DNA from: Podospora pseudoanserina
Taxonomy: Eukaryota > Ascomycota > Sordariomycetes > Sordariales > Podosporaceae
Reading direction: 5' to 3'
DNA: 64,000 nt
Assembly: GCF_035222485.1 (NCBI RefSeq)
Contig: NC_085921.1
Location: forward strand, 496,001-560,000
Part shown: positions 10,766-21,867 of the stretch, in pieces
Numbering within the stretch: position 1 is the stretch's first letter
Layout of the letters: every line of letters begins with the position of its first letter
Notes under the pieces: generated by a model
Seen by the model: only the letters and a program-made list of their open reading frames with translations
Databases searched by the model: none
What the model was told of the DNA's origin: nothing
Translations under genes and position numbers: made by a program

Positions 10766-13276
10766 CTAGAATGTGCACTCCCTCACTTTCCCGGTCCTCC
10801 CAGCTTCATACTCGATCCACCTGGCCACGCCCTTCTTCCCGCTCACCAGAATGCTACTCGGATTCATGACATGACAGCCCTCGTAGGTGACGCAAAATGG
10901 TGGAGCGGTCGTATCAACCAGCACCACCGCGGTCGGAAGCGGGTAGAGATACAGCGGAGAAGTGTAATCCCAATGAACCGGCCTGATCGACTGTCGGAAT
11001 GGAGCCAGATAGCCCTGATCCAGAATCGTCTTGACCAGTTTTCTTGCCGCCAACACATCATACGGCATCGCATTCGGATCTGCCACCGGTGACGGTCGTT
11101 GCTCCTGCTGCTGCTCATCCCCATCCACCTCCATAGCATCCCCATTGTCCTGCGTTGCCCCAGCCATCTCCACATCCCCATCCCCCCCCGCCTCCTTCCC
11201 CTTCAACCTCACATTCGCCCTCCTCAGCCTAGCCGAGATGTCATCCCTAAACACCACCACCTCATGACCAGGCCCAAACAAACTCAACCGACTCGGATTA
11301 CTAGTCCACACCGCCTCCCCCCCCTTCTTCTCCCCCGTCAATCCCGCCTCTTGGTTCGCCGCCGCAAACGTCCTCCTCACCCGGCTGGTGAACAACCCCG
11401 GAACCCCCCTTCTCGGCAACGGCACCGCCGCCCCTCCCCCAAAAGCCGAAACCCACCCGTCGTTATCGCCAGGCACAAACATAAACGTCGCCGTGGTCAA
11501 CAAGGTGGGAAAATCCGCCAGCGTCGACGCCAGCGCGTCAAAGTACTCCTTGTACTCTATACTCCCCGCCCCTCCCGCCCCCGTCGTAGCCCCCCCACCA
11601 TGGCTGGCCATCACCCCGCAACTGGTGAAATTGCCGGTAATGATAAAGCTCATCGGTGTCTCCCCTTCCCCGTCGGTGGCATACAAACTGAGCACCTTTT
11701 TCAGGGCTTGCAAACTCCTCGGTTGGTCAAGGTTGATTTCACCGAGTATCACGATCCGTGATCGTTGCTGGCCGGCGGGTTGCTGTCGTAGCAGCCGCTG
11801 TTCCAGTTTTCTCATCTTGCTGCCAATGGCGCGTTCACTCCCTACCCCGAGGAAATCAATCCATCCGAATCCACCCCCAATGGTATGCTCCTCGTCCCCA
11901 GCCATGCCATCCAGCCCGCTAACACCCAAGGTAGCGCGCCGTTTCTCACAGGGAGGCTGTCCGATGAAGAAACCTTGGAATCGGCCTCCTATCGTGCCTC
12001 CTACTCCCGAACTGCCAGACAGTCCCTTGCCGACGGATTCTTCTTCCTCTTCGTAGATGCCGTCTACCAGGACGATCATACCTGGTGTGAACCAGGCCGA
12101 GTCATGGGGGATGGCTGCTGCGTGAGAAAGGTCAAGGGTGATGGCTCCGGTTAGGTCGGATATGGCTAGGGCACCGGTGGGGAGGACGATTAGCATGCCT
12201 AGCAGGAGGTGAGTGGTGCCATGGCGACCCAGTAAGTTGGCGATGGGGGTGATTTTATGGGAGCGGAAGGAAGCGTTAGAGGATGAGCGGGAAAAGGAGG
12301 TGACGGCAGAGGTTTGGAAGGATTCATTCCTCAACAGACGTTGGTGAATGATGTGGTAACGGTTGCGGAAGCTGTCGGTTTTGTGAGAGGGCGGTGGGAG
12401 CAGGCTTGGAGGAGTTGTTATTCTGAATGATGTTAGGCCTAATGTTGAGATAGGGGGTAGAAAGGGGGTCACTCACCTTTCAAAGTGCTTCTTGGCCACA
12501 TTATACGTAAACCTCGGCTGCTCAAAAGCCGACACAACCTTCAACCACCTCCTTGCGTCTTTGCTTCCATCCTCATCAAGCTCATCATCTTCCCCGCCCA
12601 ACCCAATACCCGACATACCAAAACTAGCCTGGCTGTCCTCTCTTGCCAAACTCGTAGGGCGCAGCCCCAACCTGGTCTTGGAGTGGTCTGCCTCGTCACT
12701 TGGTTCCAGCATCAAACTATTCTGCCGGCTGAGGCCACCTCTCTGACCATTAACTCCCGGGATAATCCTCCCACCGCTCATATTTCCCTCCAAATTCTTC
12801 AGTATATCCTTCAGCTCTGGGCTTGCGCCGTCAACAATCACCCCGCCATTCCTGCTCTTCCACCCCCTGGCTACCTCTTCCAGCACCTTCTCCGCTAGCC
12901 CTTCCTCTCGCCATCCTGACCCGCAGTGTCGGCCGATAAAAGAGGCTAGTTCTTGTAGAGCAGAGGATGTAAGAGTCAAGTTGTGTTTCTTGGTAAAAGT
13001 TCTAAAGGCAAGGGGTCGGAGCGTAGGCGGGGGCAGGATAATAGGTAGGATTGCAGCTTTGGCGGGCGCTGGTGGTTGGAAGGGTCGCAAAGGGTGGGCG
13101 GGAGTTGCGAAAGCAGGCGAGGAAGACGGGATTGGGTTTTCTGCTGCTGCAACATTCTTCCGAGCACCGAAGAAAGGGGCGGGAAGAGGTTTTGGGCGTT
13201 TGCGCTTTTCGGGGCTGGTGTTTTCTTGGCTTTGTTTCTTTTTGAGGGACTTTGAGGGACTGGAAACGATCATCAT
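10766..13276 (-). CDS. DPB2: DNA polymerase epsilon subunit B
   Basis: Two exons (13276-12477 and 12422-10766) separated by a 54-bp GTGAGT...CAG intron give 818 aa. The N-terminal part is disordered and basic (about 1-80), followed by the helical N-terminal domain of Pol2-binding B subunits (LRPLAFRTFTKKHNLTLTSS). A linker comes next, then an OB fold and a calcineurin-like phosphoesterase fold. Family motifs in the C-terminal half include VILGEINLDQP (about residue 486), ITGNFTSCG and VPGDNDGW (about 583), and the SNPSRLSLFGPGHEVVVFRDD segment of the inactive phosphoesterase domain. The protein is the essential second subunit of the leading-strand replicative polymerase and links it to the CMG helicase through GINS. 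Three ACGCG elements upstream suggest G1/S control by MBF, which is an inference. Acidic and Gln-rich insertions (EEEEES; EQQQEQ-type) lie in surface loops. Confidence 0.95.
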
Positions 13277-13647
13277 TTTGTCGGTCTGTTTTGTAGGTCT
13301 TCTATACTCGTACTATCGCAGGAAAATAGGTGTCTGGTATTTGCAGCAGTTCGGTCGGGTGGTGTGGTGCTCTGGTCTCCAGATACTGCCTGGTCACTGG
13401 AAACAAAAGTCAGGTCGGAGGACAGGGACAGGAAGCGCGTTAATTGACCCTTCAGGGTCGCGCGTCTTAGCGCGTTTTGCGGGGCACAATAGCGACAGGG
13501 GTCTATGAGCCGGAGTTACGCTGCTGGCGGCAATTGGAGCTCGAGAAAGCTTCAGCACAATGCCGTCATTGTCGCATGGCAAAGCTCGAGAGCTTCATTT
13601 TCAAAGACTATCTTTCAAGGCTTTAGAGATCTGATCAATTGCCCACT
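13277..13647. promoter_or_regulatory. Bidirectional promoter with ACGCG (MCB-like) cluster
   Basis: A 371-bp divergent region between the polymerase epsilon subunit gene and the four-exon unknown gene. CGCGT, the complement of ACGCG, occurs at 13436-13440, 13461-13465 and 13471-13475, so from the polymerase side three ACGCG cores lie 160-200 bp upstream of its ATG. A perfect 6-bp inverted repeat (GACCCT-TC-AGGGTC) sits between them at 13446-13459. MBF binding to such cores at replication genes is established in yeasts; its use here is an inference. Confidence 0.5.
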
Positions 13648-14480
13648 ATGATACTGTCAACACGTCTCCAGGTCCCAAGACAGCTCCCCCGTGTGGTGCG
13701 GGGCATTTCAACCCTCCCTAACAACTCCAATATCGTACGCCTGAAATCCCACCATCTTTTTCATTAGGTAGGGCAGAGCTAACAAATCTCATAGAAAGTC
13801 TTCCCTCACCCAACTCAACCCTCTTCATATCTCCTCACATTGCTCTCCAGAGACCCACCAACACCTTCACTCGCCATTGGCACCACTGCCGCTATCCCAC
13901 CTACCCCCAGGTCCTTCCAGCACAATCCTAAATTTCTCACCATATTGGATGAGGTCCTCACCAAGCATGCCATCAACGATCCCGGCTTGAAAGCTCAAGC
14001 TCAGGCTTTTGCCTCTCCTGGCGGATTTACCTTCATTCACAATCCAGGAAAAAAGGATAGGGGAGCTGGGGGTGGCGGTGGTGCGAGTGCCGAAGGCGGT
14101 CCGGGTGGAGCTGGAGTTGGTGGATGGGTGCATCTGAGTGACGCGAGAAATCCTCCTGATTTCGGGAGGATAGCTTGGTAGGTTCCATTCTCGTTGGCAT
14201 GACAGATATGTCGTGGAATTAACATGTCAGAACAGGCCAGAGGACATCTTTGGAAGTGTGGAGGTCAATGGGAAAGGTAAAATTGTTGGCAACTACCAGC
14301 CGAGTGGGACGTACCGAATTGTGACGAATCAGGGAATGTGAGTTTTCATTGTTTTCCATTACTACACTCATTTGTAATTGTAGATGCTGATCAAATGAAC
14401 GCAGTCTTGGGCTGAGTCCATTTCTTCAAGAAAGGCTCCTAGCTAGGCTTCGCGAAGAAGAGAGCAAGGAGCAAAAATAA
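13648..14480 (+). CDS. Conserved-looking hypothetical protein, probably mitochondrial
   Basis: Four exons (13648-13734, 13795-14177, 14236-14337, 14405-14480) with three short introns (60, 58 and 67 bp) give 215 aa in frame. Intron 1 has a GCTAAC branch point near its TAG acceptor. The N-terminus (MILSTRLQVPRQLPRVVRG) is rich in Arg and Leu with no acidic residue, which suits a mitochondrial presequence. Next comes a segment with NPKFLTILDEVL, then a Gly-rich low-complexity loop (about residues 128-152). The C-terminal part looks globular (WVHLSDARNPPDFGRIAWPEDIFGSVEV and GNYQPSGTYRIVTN in sequence), ending in a charged helix. I do not recognise the family and assign no function. It shares its promoter with the polymerase epsilon subunit gene and converges on Sub1. 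Confidence 0.8.
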
Positions 14481-14818
14481 TGATTCTCCGGAGGATGTTA
14501 GTTGTGTACGATAGGTTGGCATACAAATTTATACCCAGCCTTACTTCGAAGTTGATGCACATTTTGATGTTCATGGTTGAAAGAGTCCAAGCGATTATTA
14601 CAAAGACCGGGATTTGTGGAGGACTCGTATGACCAGCCCATAAACCTATCGACAGAGCAAAGCAAAATAGTAGAATACAAATCATTATTGGTCGTTGACC
14701 CATACCATTTACCCGAGCGTTTACCCACCAGAAGCATATTAGAAAGCAGATACATTGAAAGAATAGCACAACTGCTGCAGAGCCGTGCATCAATAGGACC
14801 AAAGACTATGCCGAGTCT
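14481..14818. other. Convergent 3' intergenic region
   Basis: A 338-bp gap between the stop codons of two convergent genes. It is AT-richer than the coding sequence on either side, as expected for overlapping 3' UTRs and polyadenylation signals. No other feature is seen. Confidence 0.5.
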
Positions 14819-15432
14819 CTACTCATTGTCCTCCCCGTCTTCATCCTCTTCATCGTCTTCCTCCTCGCTCGTCACTTCAATGTTGGACTTTTTGGCCTTC
14901 TTGGATTCGGTCTTTGTGGCAGGTTTCCTGCTACTGCCGCCAACTCCAGCAGGAACATCGTCCACCTCGACCCCCTGCGAGCGCAATTCCTCGTTCAATT
15001 GCGGGATGGCCTTGAGGAAGGCTTTGTATTGGTCAATAGAGAGCGAGATACCCTAGCATTATGTCAGATGACGCTCATGGCAAAAACAAATTTGTGACGC
15101 CTACCTTTTTACCAGGCCTCAACTCGCCATCCGGTGTGGTGTAGTACTCTCGAAGATTAACCAGAGTGGCATTCTTGAACTTTGAAGCACCGACACGACG
15201 ATTGTTGCCAAGCTATTAGACATGTTAGTCAAAATGAAACGGCCATATTGGAAGGAATATTAGTACAGACCTCCCAGTAAGCGTTGCCCTCTCCATCTGT
15301 GCCTTTGCCGCCGCTTGGAGTGGCCTTGGGACGCTCCTGCTTCTGCTTCTTGGCGGGAGCCGCCTTTCTCTGGGGAATGTCTTCCTCATCGCTCTCGATC
15401 TGAACGCGACCTCTCTTCTTGTACGACGACAT
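14819..15432 (-). CDS. SUB1: RNA polymerase II transcriptional coactivator Sub1/PC4
   Basis: Three exons (15432-15271, 15212-15105, 15052-14819) encode 167 aa. The introns are 58 and 52 bp; the first uses a GTCTGT donor, weaker than usual, with a CTAAT-AG acceptor. The N-terminal tail is basic with an acidic Ser patch (ESDEED), typical of PC4 regulatory tails phosphorylated by CK2. The PC4 single-strand DNA-binding domain spans about residues 52-115: LGNNRRVGASKFKN, a strand with LVNLREYYTTPDGELRPGKK, then GISLSIDQYKAF. An acidic Lys/Glu/Asp-rich tail follows. The family acts in the nucleus at initiation, re-initiation and 3'-end processing, and in protecting single-stranded DNA. It is divergent from the sorting nexin gene, 764 bp away. 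Confidence 0.95.
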
Positions 15433-16196
15433 GATTGCGAGTTGGTAACGCGATGTGTGACAGGAGATAAATAACTGACAAGGGAATGAATGGGTCAAGT
15501 AGTAAGTGAAGCGGTATGATTGATCAAGTTCCAATTTTGCGTTGGGTTGTGAGATAAGTTTTGTTTTCAGAAGAACTGCGGGGCAGTGAAGAGAGGTATC
15601 TGGAGTGCTGAGCAGTGAGCTCTTCGTGAAATCAAATCTCTCACAAAACCAGGCTTCCAATAATTTCCCGACGCCTCAAACGCGAAGGCTTGATAGTGAC
15701 GTGCCTTCTGGGCTGGTGGTCTTGACGCGTTTTCACGTGAGAGGTACCTCGACTGTGAGATCAATCGATGCCCCACTCATGATTAGGGTCGCTTGGCAGA
15801 TGCAGCACGGGACTCTTGAGCGGGCACCGTTCGAGGTGTCAGGCGGTCTTGGCCGTCAGGAGTGGAAACCCGGAATGTTGAATTGCTGGGAAAGGCCCCT
15901 GATTGACTAAAAATATAGAAAGCTTGGGGCTTGTTTCGTCCTTCAACAGAAATCCGGGGGAGATTGGGAAGTGATCGAAATACCATTTACATATCTTTAA
16001 TGCCTTCCTCAAGCTCAACTTAACCTGTTTTAATCCTGTTCGGTTTCCTTTATAAGCTTTGTATTCAGATTGCTTTCCCAACGGTGCGACAAAGCGCCGT
16101 CCCCCGCTCACTTCTCCCACCTTTAAATCGTTCGATCCTCCCTTGCGGTGAGCCGTGTCTTCCGTCGCGGTCGACGCGAATCTTCAACAATTCTAT
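15433..16196. promoter_or_regulatory. Divergent promoter region, Sub1 and sorting nexin
   Basis: A 764-bp divergent gap. The reading frame of the sorting nexin stays open upstream to 16155, but only through a GTG; the first ATG is at 16197. I see no distinctive motif cluster. Confidence 0.4.
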
Positions 16197-19100
16197 ATGA
16201 GCCAACAAGATGCGCCTAGCTCGGGCGCGACTCCCGATTGCACAATGGAAGATCGCAAAGATCTCGAACCCAGCGCGATAGCTGCGACCGCTGCGACCGA
16301 GAAACCGACACTTGACGAGAGCACCGTTGCAGCGATCGTTGCTGCTGCTGACAACGCAGTTCCGAGCCCTCCGAATGCGCCGCCCACAGACGACAGTGTT
16401 TCGACCAAAGTGTTTCGCTTTCTGTCCACAGCAACGCCAGAAACACTAGGTGGTGTAGCGGTTGGTCTGGCTGCCACGACATACCTGGTCCTGGGGAGAC
16501 TCGGTCTCGTGTTAATAGGGGCATTCGGCGGGATAGTTACTTTCATCCAATGGGAGCAACGGAACCCTGATGTGGCACGAATCGTCCGCGGTGAAAGAGG
16601 CATTGACGTCCTCGCACGACTGCTAGAGACCAAAAACAAGGTCATTCAAGAGAAGGAGGAGGGCGCCGACGCTCAGGATTGTGCCTTGATTCGCGGATTT
16701 GAGGATCTGAGGCCCGAAACCCGTGAGGCCATGAATGAACTCGTCGATGCTGTTGTCGACAACTATGTAAGGTGGTGGTACTCGCCAATCGTGTTATCAG
16801 ACAAGTTCTTCCCACTGGCTTGTCGGAAGACGCTTACAGCGTTCTTAACGTCGGCATCCAACCACCTTGCGAGAAAGCGACCGGCCGACGCGTTTCTTGA
16901 CGTTCTGACAAACTCGTCCTCTATCGTGGTTGTGTTCTTTTCCGAACTATCCAATGCCTTTACAGAGTTGCCGGCCGACTCTAAGCTCTCAGCGGCGGAT
17001 GCTGTCTACAATTACCTGGCTGCTCATCCAGACTCTAATCTGGCCAGCCTGTTGAACCAAAAGCAGCAGGCAAACAAGTTCCGAATGATTTCAGAAGACC
17101 TGCTCAACTTTTTGGAGCGTTCCTCGTACGAATGTGAACCAGCCAGAGTGTTTCTGAGGGAGATGCTGGCCGGTGTTGTTTTGGAAATGACACTTCAGTC
17201 TTTCTCAAAGCCTGAATTCATCAATTCCTGGATTGTTTATCTTCTAGAGGCCGGTGAGCCGGATCTCAATCAGGCTATCGACGTGGGAATGCAGACTGGT
17301 CCTGATGTGGCGTTTGCAGATATTGACGGCAATGTGGGCAACATCGGGCTCACTAAGGGCAATAGGAATTCTTTTGATCATGAGCGGGCGAGGCGCAAAG
17401 AATCCTTGGCGCACAAAAAGAAGCTCAGCAAAGCTGAGGAAGAGATGGAACTGGCCATGGAAGAAATGAAACGACTGAACCAGATGATTGCAGATGAGAC
17501 TACGCTCTTGGCCGAGTCGTCTCAAAACGAACCGAAGCACCACGAAGCAACGACTACAACCGAAACCCAGAATGGGCAGGAAACCCAGGGGGATTCAGCA
17601 TCCCAACCTAAGCCTGTTGATACCACGTCAAAAGATCTGTCAAAGAGCATCGGCAGCGATAGCTCTTCAAGCAAGAACGATGTTATCAATACGCCTGTAA
17701 CACCTCTTTCTGCCACCACACCTTCGAGCCAAACGTCCCCTTCGGCATCGCAAAATCCACCAGCAGTGGCAGCGACAGCGGGCTTCACAAGCTTCGACCA
17801 GCTTGTGCCCCCAGCTCGAGAGGGATCGGAGGTTGACTCTATAGTGGAGGCTGCCAAACCACCATTGACGGTACACAACGCTAACATCACTGTTCTCGAT
17901 GAGCCTGGTGACAAGCCGATCAAGTCTAAACCCGTCTGGGATTATCTAGTTCAGATCGAACCTGCCACCACACTCTATCCTGGCTGGATGATCATCAGAA
18001 AGTACAGCGACTTTGAGGTACTCCATGAAGTGTTGAGGCGGATTGCGACTATATCAGGTGCTGTCATCTTCTCACAGCAGCACAATGTGCTCCCTCCCTG
18101 GAAAAACCACACCCGCACTTCCTTGAGGATCGAACTAGAGCGCTATCTGAAAGACGCCTGCCAGCACCAGAGTTTGGCTGAAAGCGAGGGCTTGAGAAAG
18201 TTTATGGAGAGAGACAACGGGCATCTTCCCCAGCCGAAATCAGGCCTCCAAGCATTTGAAAAGATTGGCAAGAACGTGTTGGGGGTATTGGCGAGCGCAC
18301 CCTTGGAGGGCTCCAAAGCTGTGATGGATGGCGTGACTGGAGTGTTGGGGAATATCGGACTGGGACCGCAGAAAAAGCCAGCGCCGGCCCCATCACCACC
18401 ACCTTCCGCCCTACAGGACGTGACAGCGGCCAGCCGCCTTTCTATGTCAACCCTTTCTCGAAATGACAGTACTCTGTCGCTGAATCGGTTGACCAGCAAG
18501 ACTCGTGACAGCATAGACAGTCAGCGCTCGTCGGTAGTGGCCACCCAGCCGCCCAGACTTCCCGCTATGGATCGTCGTCCTAGTTATAACTCTCAAGGTG
18601 ATGCGGAACCTGAAGCCAGCTTGCGTCCATCAAGAGCGTCAACCAGAAACAGCAGAGAGCAAAGCAGAACTTCTAGCCGAGCGCCTGCACGTTCACCTTC
18701 TATTCTCAGTTTCGATGGGTTCCGTCTTCCTCCCCCACCCGACATGATCACGGACGACTACGAATCCCCCATTAGCCCCCAAGGGCGCTTACCAGAGCAT
18801 CTTACTCACCATTCCCGCTCGCTGACGATGCCCACCCTCAGCAGTCAGCGGATTAACGGCCCGCCATTGACAGGGAAGCAGCACACAAAGCTCTCTGAGC
18901 AAGAGACTAGGGTAGCAGTGGAGCTCATGTTTGCCGTCATCAACGAAATGTACACCCTCTCCTCGGCCTGGAACATTCGGAGAACACTCCTCGCGGCCGC
19001 CAAGTCATTTCTTCTTCGCCCCGGCAATCCCTCGCTGTTGTCAATCCAGACCTTGATTCAGCAGTCTGTCCTTGACGCCAATACGTCTGACGCCGGAATC

Positions 19101-19382
19101 GCCGCCCATTTGAAGAAGTTGAGGCAGAATGTAATGCCTACTGAAGAGGAGAAGAAGGAGTGGCCAGTAGAGATGACTGCTGAGGAAAAGGAAGCCTTGA
19201 GGGTCAAGGCAAGGAAGTTGCTGATCGAGAGTGGGGTACCGGCTGCCTTGATGGGAGTTATGGGACAGGCGGCGACGAGCGAGGCACTGGGACGGTTATT
19301 TGACTGCTTACAGATCGAGGAAGTGGCAAGGGGATTAATGTTTGGAGTTGTGCTACAGGCTGTGAGGACTGTCACGCACTGA
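16197..19382 (+). CDS. PXA-PX-nexin C sorting nexin, Mdm1/SNX13-like
   Basis: A single-exon gene of 1061 codons. The first ATG is at 16197; the 42 upstream in-frame bases start at a GTG and were not used. A hydrophobic, Gly-rich hairpin at about residues 82-115 suggests membrane anchoring. It is followed by a PXA domain (about 175-360, with VDAVVDNYVRWWYS), a Lys/Glu-rich coiled segment (about 395-440), a Ser/Thr-rich linker, a PX domain (about 560-675, with WMIIRKYSDFEVLHEVLRR and the LPPWKN loop that fits phosphoinositide binding), a long disordered Ser/Arg-rich stretch, and a nexin-C domain (about 900-1045). No RGS domain is seen between PXA and PX, unlike SNX13/14. Family members tether ER to vacuole or endosome membranes and affect lipid traffic. 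The domain calls are firm; the exact contact site is inferred. Confidence 0.93.
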   Translation: MSQQDAPSSGATPDCTMEDRKDLEPSAIAATAATEKPTLDESTVAAIVAAADNAVPSPPNAPPTDDSVSTKVFRFLSTATPETLGGVAVGLAATTYLVLGRLGLVLIGAFGGIVTFIQWEQRNPDVARIVRGERGIDVLARLLETKNKVIQEKEEGADAQDCALIRGFEDLRPETREAMNELVDAVVDNYVRWWYSPIVLSDKFFPLACRKTLTAFLTSASNHLARKRPADAFLDVLTNSSSIVVVFFSELSNAFTELPADSKLSAADAVYNYLAAHPDSNLASLLNQKQQANKFRMISEDLLNFLERSSYECEPARVFLREMLAGVVLEMTLQSFSKPEFINSWIVYLLEAGEPDLNQAIDVGMQTGPDVAFADIDGNVGNIGLTKGNRNSFDHERARRKESLAHKKKLSKAEEEMELAMEEMKRLNQMIADETTLLAESSQNEPKHHEATTTTETQNGQETQGDSASQPKPVDTTSKDLSKSIGSDSSSSKNDVINTPVTPLSATTPSSQTSPSASQNPPAVAATAGFTSFDQLVPPAREGSEVDSIVEAAKPPLTVHNANITVLDEPGDKPIKSKPVWDYLVQIEPATTLYPGWMIIRKYSDFEVLHEVLRRIATISGAVIFSQQHNVLPPWKNHTRTSLRIELERYLKDACQHQSLAESEGLRKFMERDNGHLPQPKSGLQAFEKIGKNVLGVLASAPLEGSKAVMDGVTGVLGNIGLGPQKKPAPAPSPPPSALQDVTAASRLSMSTLSRNDSTLSLNRLTSKTRDSIDSQRSSVVATQPPRLPAMDRRPSYNSQGDAEPEASLRPSRASTRNSREQSRTSSRAPARSPSILSFDGFRLPPPPDMITDDYESPISPQGRLPEHLTHHSRSLTMPTLSSQRINGPPLTGKQHTKLSEQETRVAVELMFAVINEMYTLSSAWNIRRTLLAAAKSFLLRPGNPSLLSIQTLIQQSVLDANTSDAGIAAHLKKLRQNVMPTEEEKKEWPVEMTAEEKEALRVKARKLLIESGVPAALMGVMGQAATSEALGRLFDCLQIEEVARGLMFGVVLQAVRTVTH

Positions 19383-20071
19383 GGAAGTCATATGTACTTG
19401 TCAGGAAACAAGTGTACGAGTAATGTGGTGAAATGCTTGTTGATGTTTGAGATGCACGGGATAGGATTTTCGGTTATAATTAATGTCAGATGATTGGTGG
19501 CGGGCTGGACGGAATGATTACTGGTTCTGATACCACCCTGAGAGTTATGGGATGAGAAATAACACACCTGTTGGGATGGGCTTGTGCCATCTTTTGTGTT
19601 TTGCTTATGAAAGTAGTTCTTTTAATACACATTTATCGGAGGTTTTGATTACAATTGAGTTTGACTTGGGAGCACGGGTGGTTTTGATGTGCAAGTCCAA
19701 ATCTAGCTAGGTCCAAGACATGTGGCCCAAGCGTCGGCGTCTGTAACCGAGCTGCCCATAATGGCAACCTGGCCTTATGTAAGCATGCATTTCGATCACA
19801 TCTACGACTACCTGCTCTTGTCAATGATCACCTGGCAGTCTCACTCACATGTCTGATGGCATTTGTTCCAAGTTTTTTTTTTGAATCTCATAAAACGAAA
19901 TCTCGCACAATATCATCGGACTTCTCACTCGCTCAAATCCAACGGTGGAAGACAATGTTCTAAATTGCTCCTTAGCCGCTCGCATCTGGCATTCGCAGCG
20001 ATCTTGGCTTACGGCACCACAAGCCTACAACACCACATACAAACAGCGCTACAGAGTGAAATTCCAACATC
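19383..20071. other. Intergenic region between tandem genes
   Basis: A 689-bp gap between the sorting nexin stop and the TMEM19-like start, both on the + strand. It has AT-rich 3' UTR-like sequence up to about 19640. A nine-T run at about 19874-19882 lies roughly 190 bp before the next ATG. No gene is seen. Confidence 0.5.
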
Positions 20072-21335
20072 ATGAAATTCATCATCGCCGCGCCAGCGAC
20101 TTTGGCGCTGGTCTACCGCGCCTACAGCAAGAACAGCCTCACTCCGTTCGGTATCTTCGCCGCAGCCCTCACCGCCATCGCTCACGCAGTCCACCCCTGG
20201 AACCTCCCCTTCGTTCTGCTAGTCGTCTTCTTCCTGGCAGGAACAAGAGCCACTCACGTATGTTTACCCCTTCCCCATCACCCTACCTCATCACTGATCT
20301 TCCTCACAGGTAAAAGAAAACATCAAAGCAAACCTCACCCTCAAAGCAACCGGCTCCTCCCCCTCGGGCGGCGGCGAAGGGCCCCGTACCCACGTCCAGG
20401 TCTTCGCCAACTCTTTAACCGCTACAATCCTCACCCTCCTTCACGCGTATCAACTCCACGCAAGGAAACAAGCCCTTTTGTCCAACGCCTCCTCCCCGGA
20501 CAACGGAACCCTCTGCTTCTCATGGAAAGGCGACCTCCTAGTCATCGGCATAATCGCAAACTACGCCTGCGTGGCAGCCGACACGTTCTCCTCTGAACTC
20601 GGGATCCTGTCAAAGTCCTCTCCAAGGCTGATCACAAGCTGGAAACTGAAAAAAGTGCCCCGAGGCACAAACGGGGGTGTCACCCTTGTAGGGTTGGGAG
20701 CGGGGTTGTTGGGAAGTATAATCATCGTCACCACCTCTGTCTTGTTTCTGCCGTTTTGCACCGCCGATTCAAAGACCTTACCCGGTGGAGGGCAGCCCTG
20801 GGATGTCAAGGAACGGCAAGCTCTCATTTTAGGGTTGACGGTCTCGGGTTTGCTGGGTAGTGTGATGGATTCTGTTCTTGGAGGCCTGTTCCAGAGGAGC
20901 GTCAAAGATGTTAGGAGCGGGAAGATTGTCGAGGGGGAGGGAGGGGAGAGGGTGTTGGTTGCTAGTCCGGTTGTTATCCCTGGTCATCATCACAAACCTG
21001 GGCAGGAGGAGGATGCGGGAGCGGAGATCAAGGCTAAGCTTCTTCGTGGCGAGGGGAAGGATGCGGTTGAGGAGACTGCGGGGTCTTCTGCTGTGGAGGA
21101 GGGGGATCACGTTGTGGATTTGAAGAAGAGGTATGACCCGAAGAATAAGCAGCGGAAGTCGAGTTTTGGGGATGAGAGGCCTTCTCGGGAGGTGGTTACT
21201 GGGTGGGACTTGCTTGATAATAACGATGTGAACTTTTTGATGGCGTTTGGGATGAGCTTTGGGGCGATGGCAGTGGCGGGGTGGTATTGGGGGGTTTCGC
21301 TTTGGACGATTGTCCCGGGAGGAGTCGCGGTTTAG
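20072..21335 (+). CDS. TMEM19/DUF92 family integral membrane protein
   Basis: Two exons (20072-20257, 20310-21335) joined across a 52-bp GTATGT...CACAG intron give 403 aa. The start is the ATG at 20072, followed at once by a hydrophobic segment. Several membrane segments are visible: about residues 2-20, 27-62 (LTPFGIFAAALTAIAHA, then PFVLLVVFFLAGTRATH), near 135-155, about 195-225 (VTLVGLGAGLLGSIIIVTT), and a C-terminal one (LMAFGMSFGAMAVAGWYWG). Family hallmarks are the ATHVKENIKANL region, ADTFSSELGILS, and GLTVSGLLGSVMDSVLGGLFQ. A hydrophilic, Lys/Glu-rich loop (about 270-350) is inserted before the last helices. The family includes animal TMEM19 and plant phytyl-phosphate kinase VTE6, so a lipid or isoprenoid phosphate role is possible; the fungal substrate is unknown. 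Confidence 0.92.
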
Positions 21336-21867
21336 TTCTTGATAGTCAAGACTTTGTGTTGGTTTGGAGTTCCAGCGGATAGCGATGATATAATGGCTGG
21401 TTGGTGGGGGAGGAATCTGATATACGTATGTTTTAATGATGATCAAGACCCAGGTCTTTGTGGGCTCCAAATATTGTCTTTATATGTAAAGGCTGACTGA
21501 TTCCATCTGCCGCAACACAGATATTGTGTAAATTAGGAAGCCTGGCACATATTTGCCGTAGGCCATGCTTTGGTATATAATGGTATCTAAAACTCCTGGA
21601 CTCCACGCCTCTTTCTATAACCCCTGAAAAATCTTTCTGCCTGTCGACCCCTTGACAGGTTATAATCCACAGTCTTTTCCGCTCTTCAAATGCGTGCAGT
21701 GGTAAGTAACTGTGAGCTAGGACTGCGCAGGAAATGAATCCCGGCATCGACCTAGCGAAATAAGAGAAGCAAACTCAGACAAGGAAAAAGCATGCAAACA
21801 CCCACAACAGCCATAATGCTCTCCTAACAAAACAAAAAAATGGTGAGAACAAGAACACCACCTCCGC
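21336..21867. other. Convergent 3' intergenic region
   Basis: A 532-bp gap between convergent stop codons. It is AT-rich with candidate polyadenylation sequence (for example ATATAATGG and TATGTTTTAATG near 21389-21440). No gene is seen. Confidence 0.5.

Noticed and set aside
16155-16196. Upstream extension of the sorting nexin frame
   Set aside because: It starts with GTG; the first ATG in a suitable place is at 16197.
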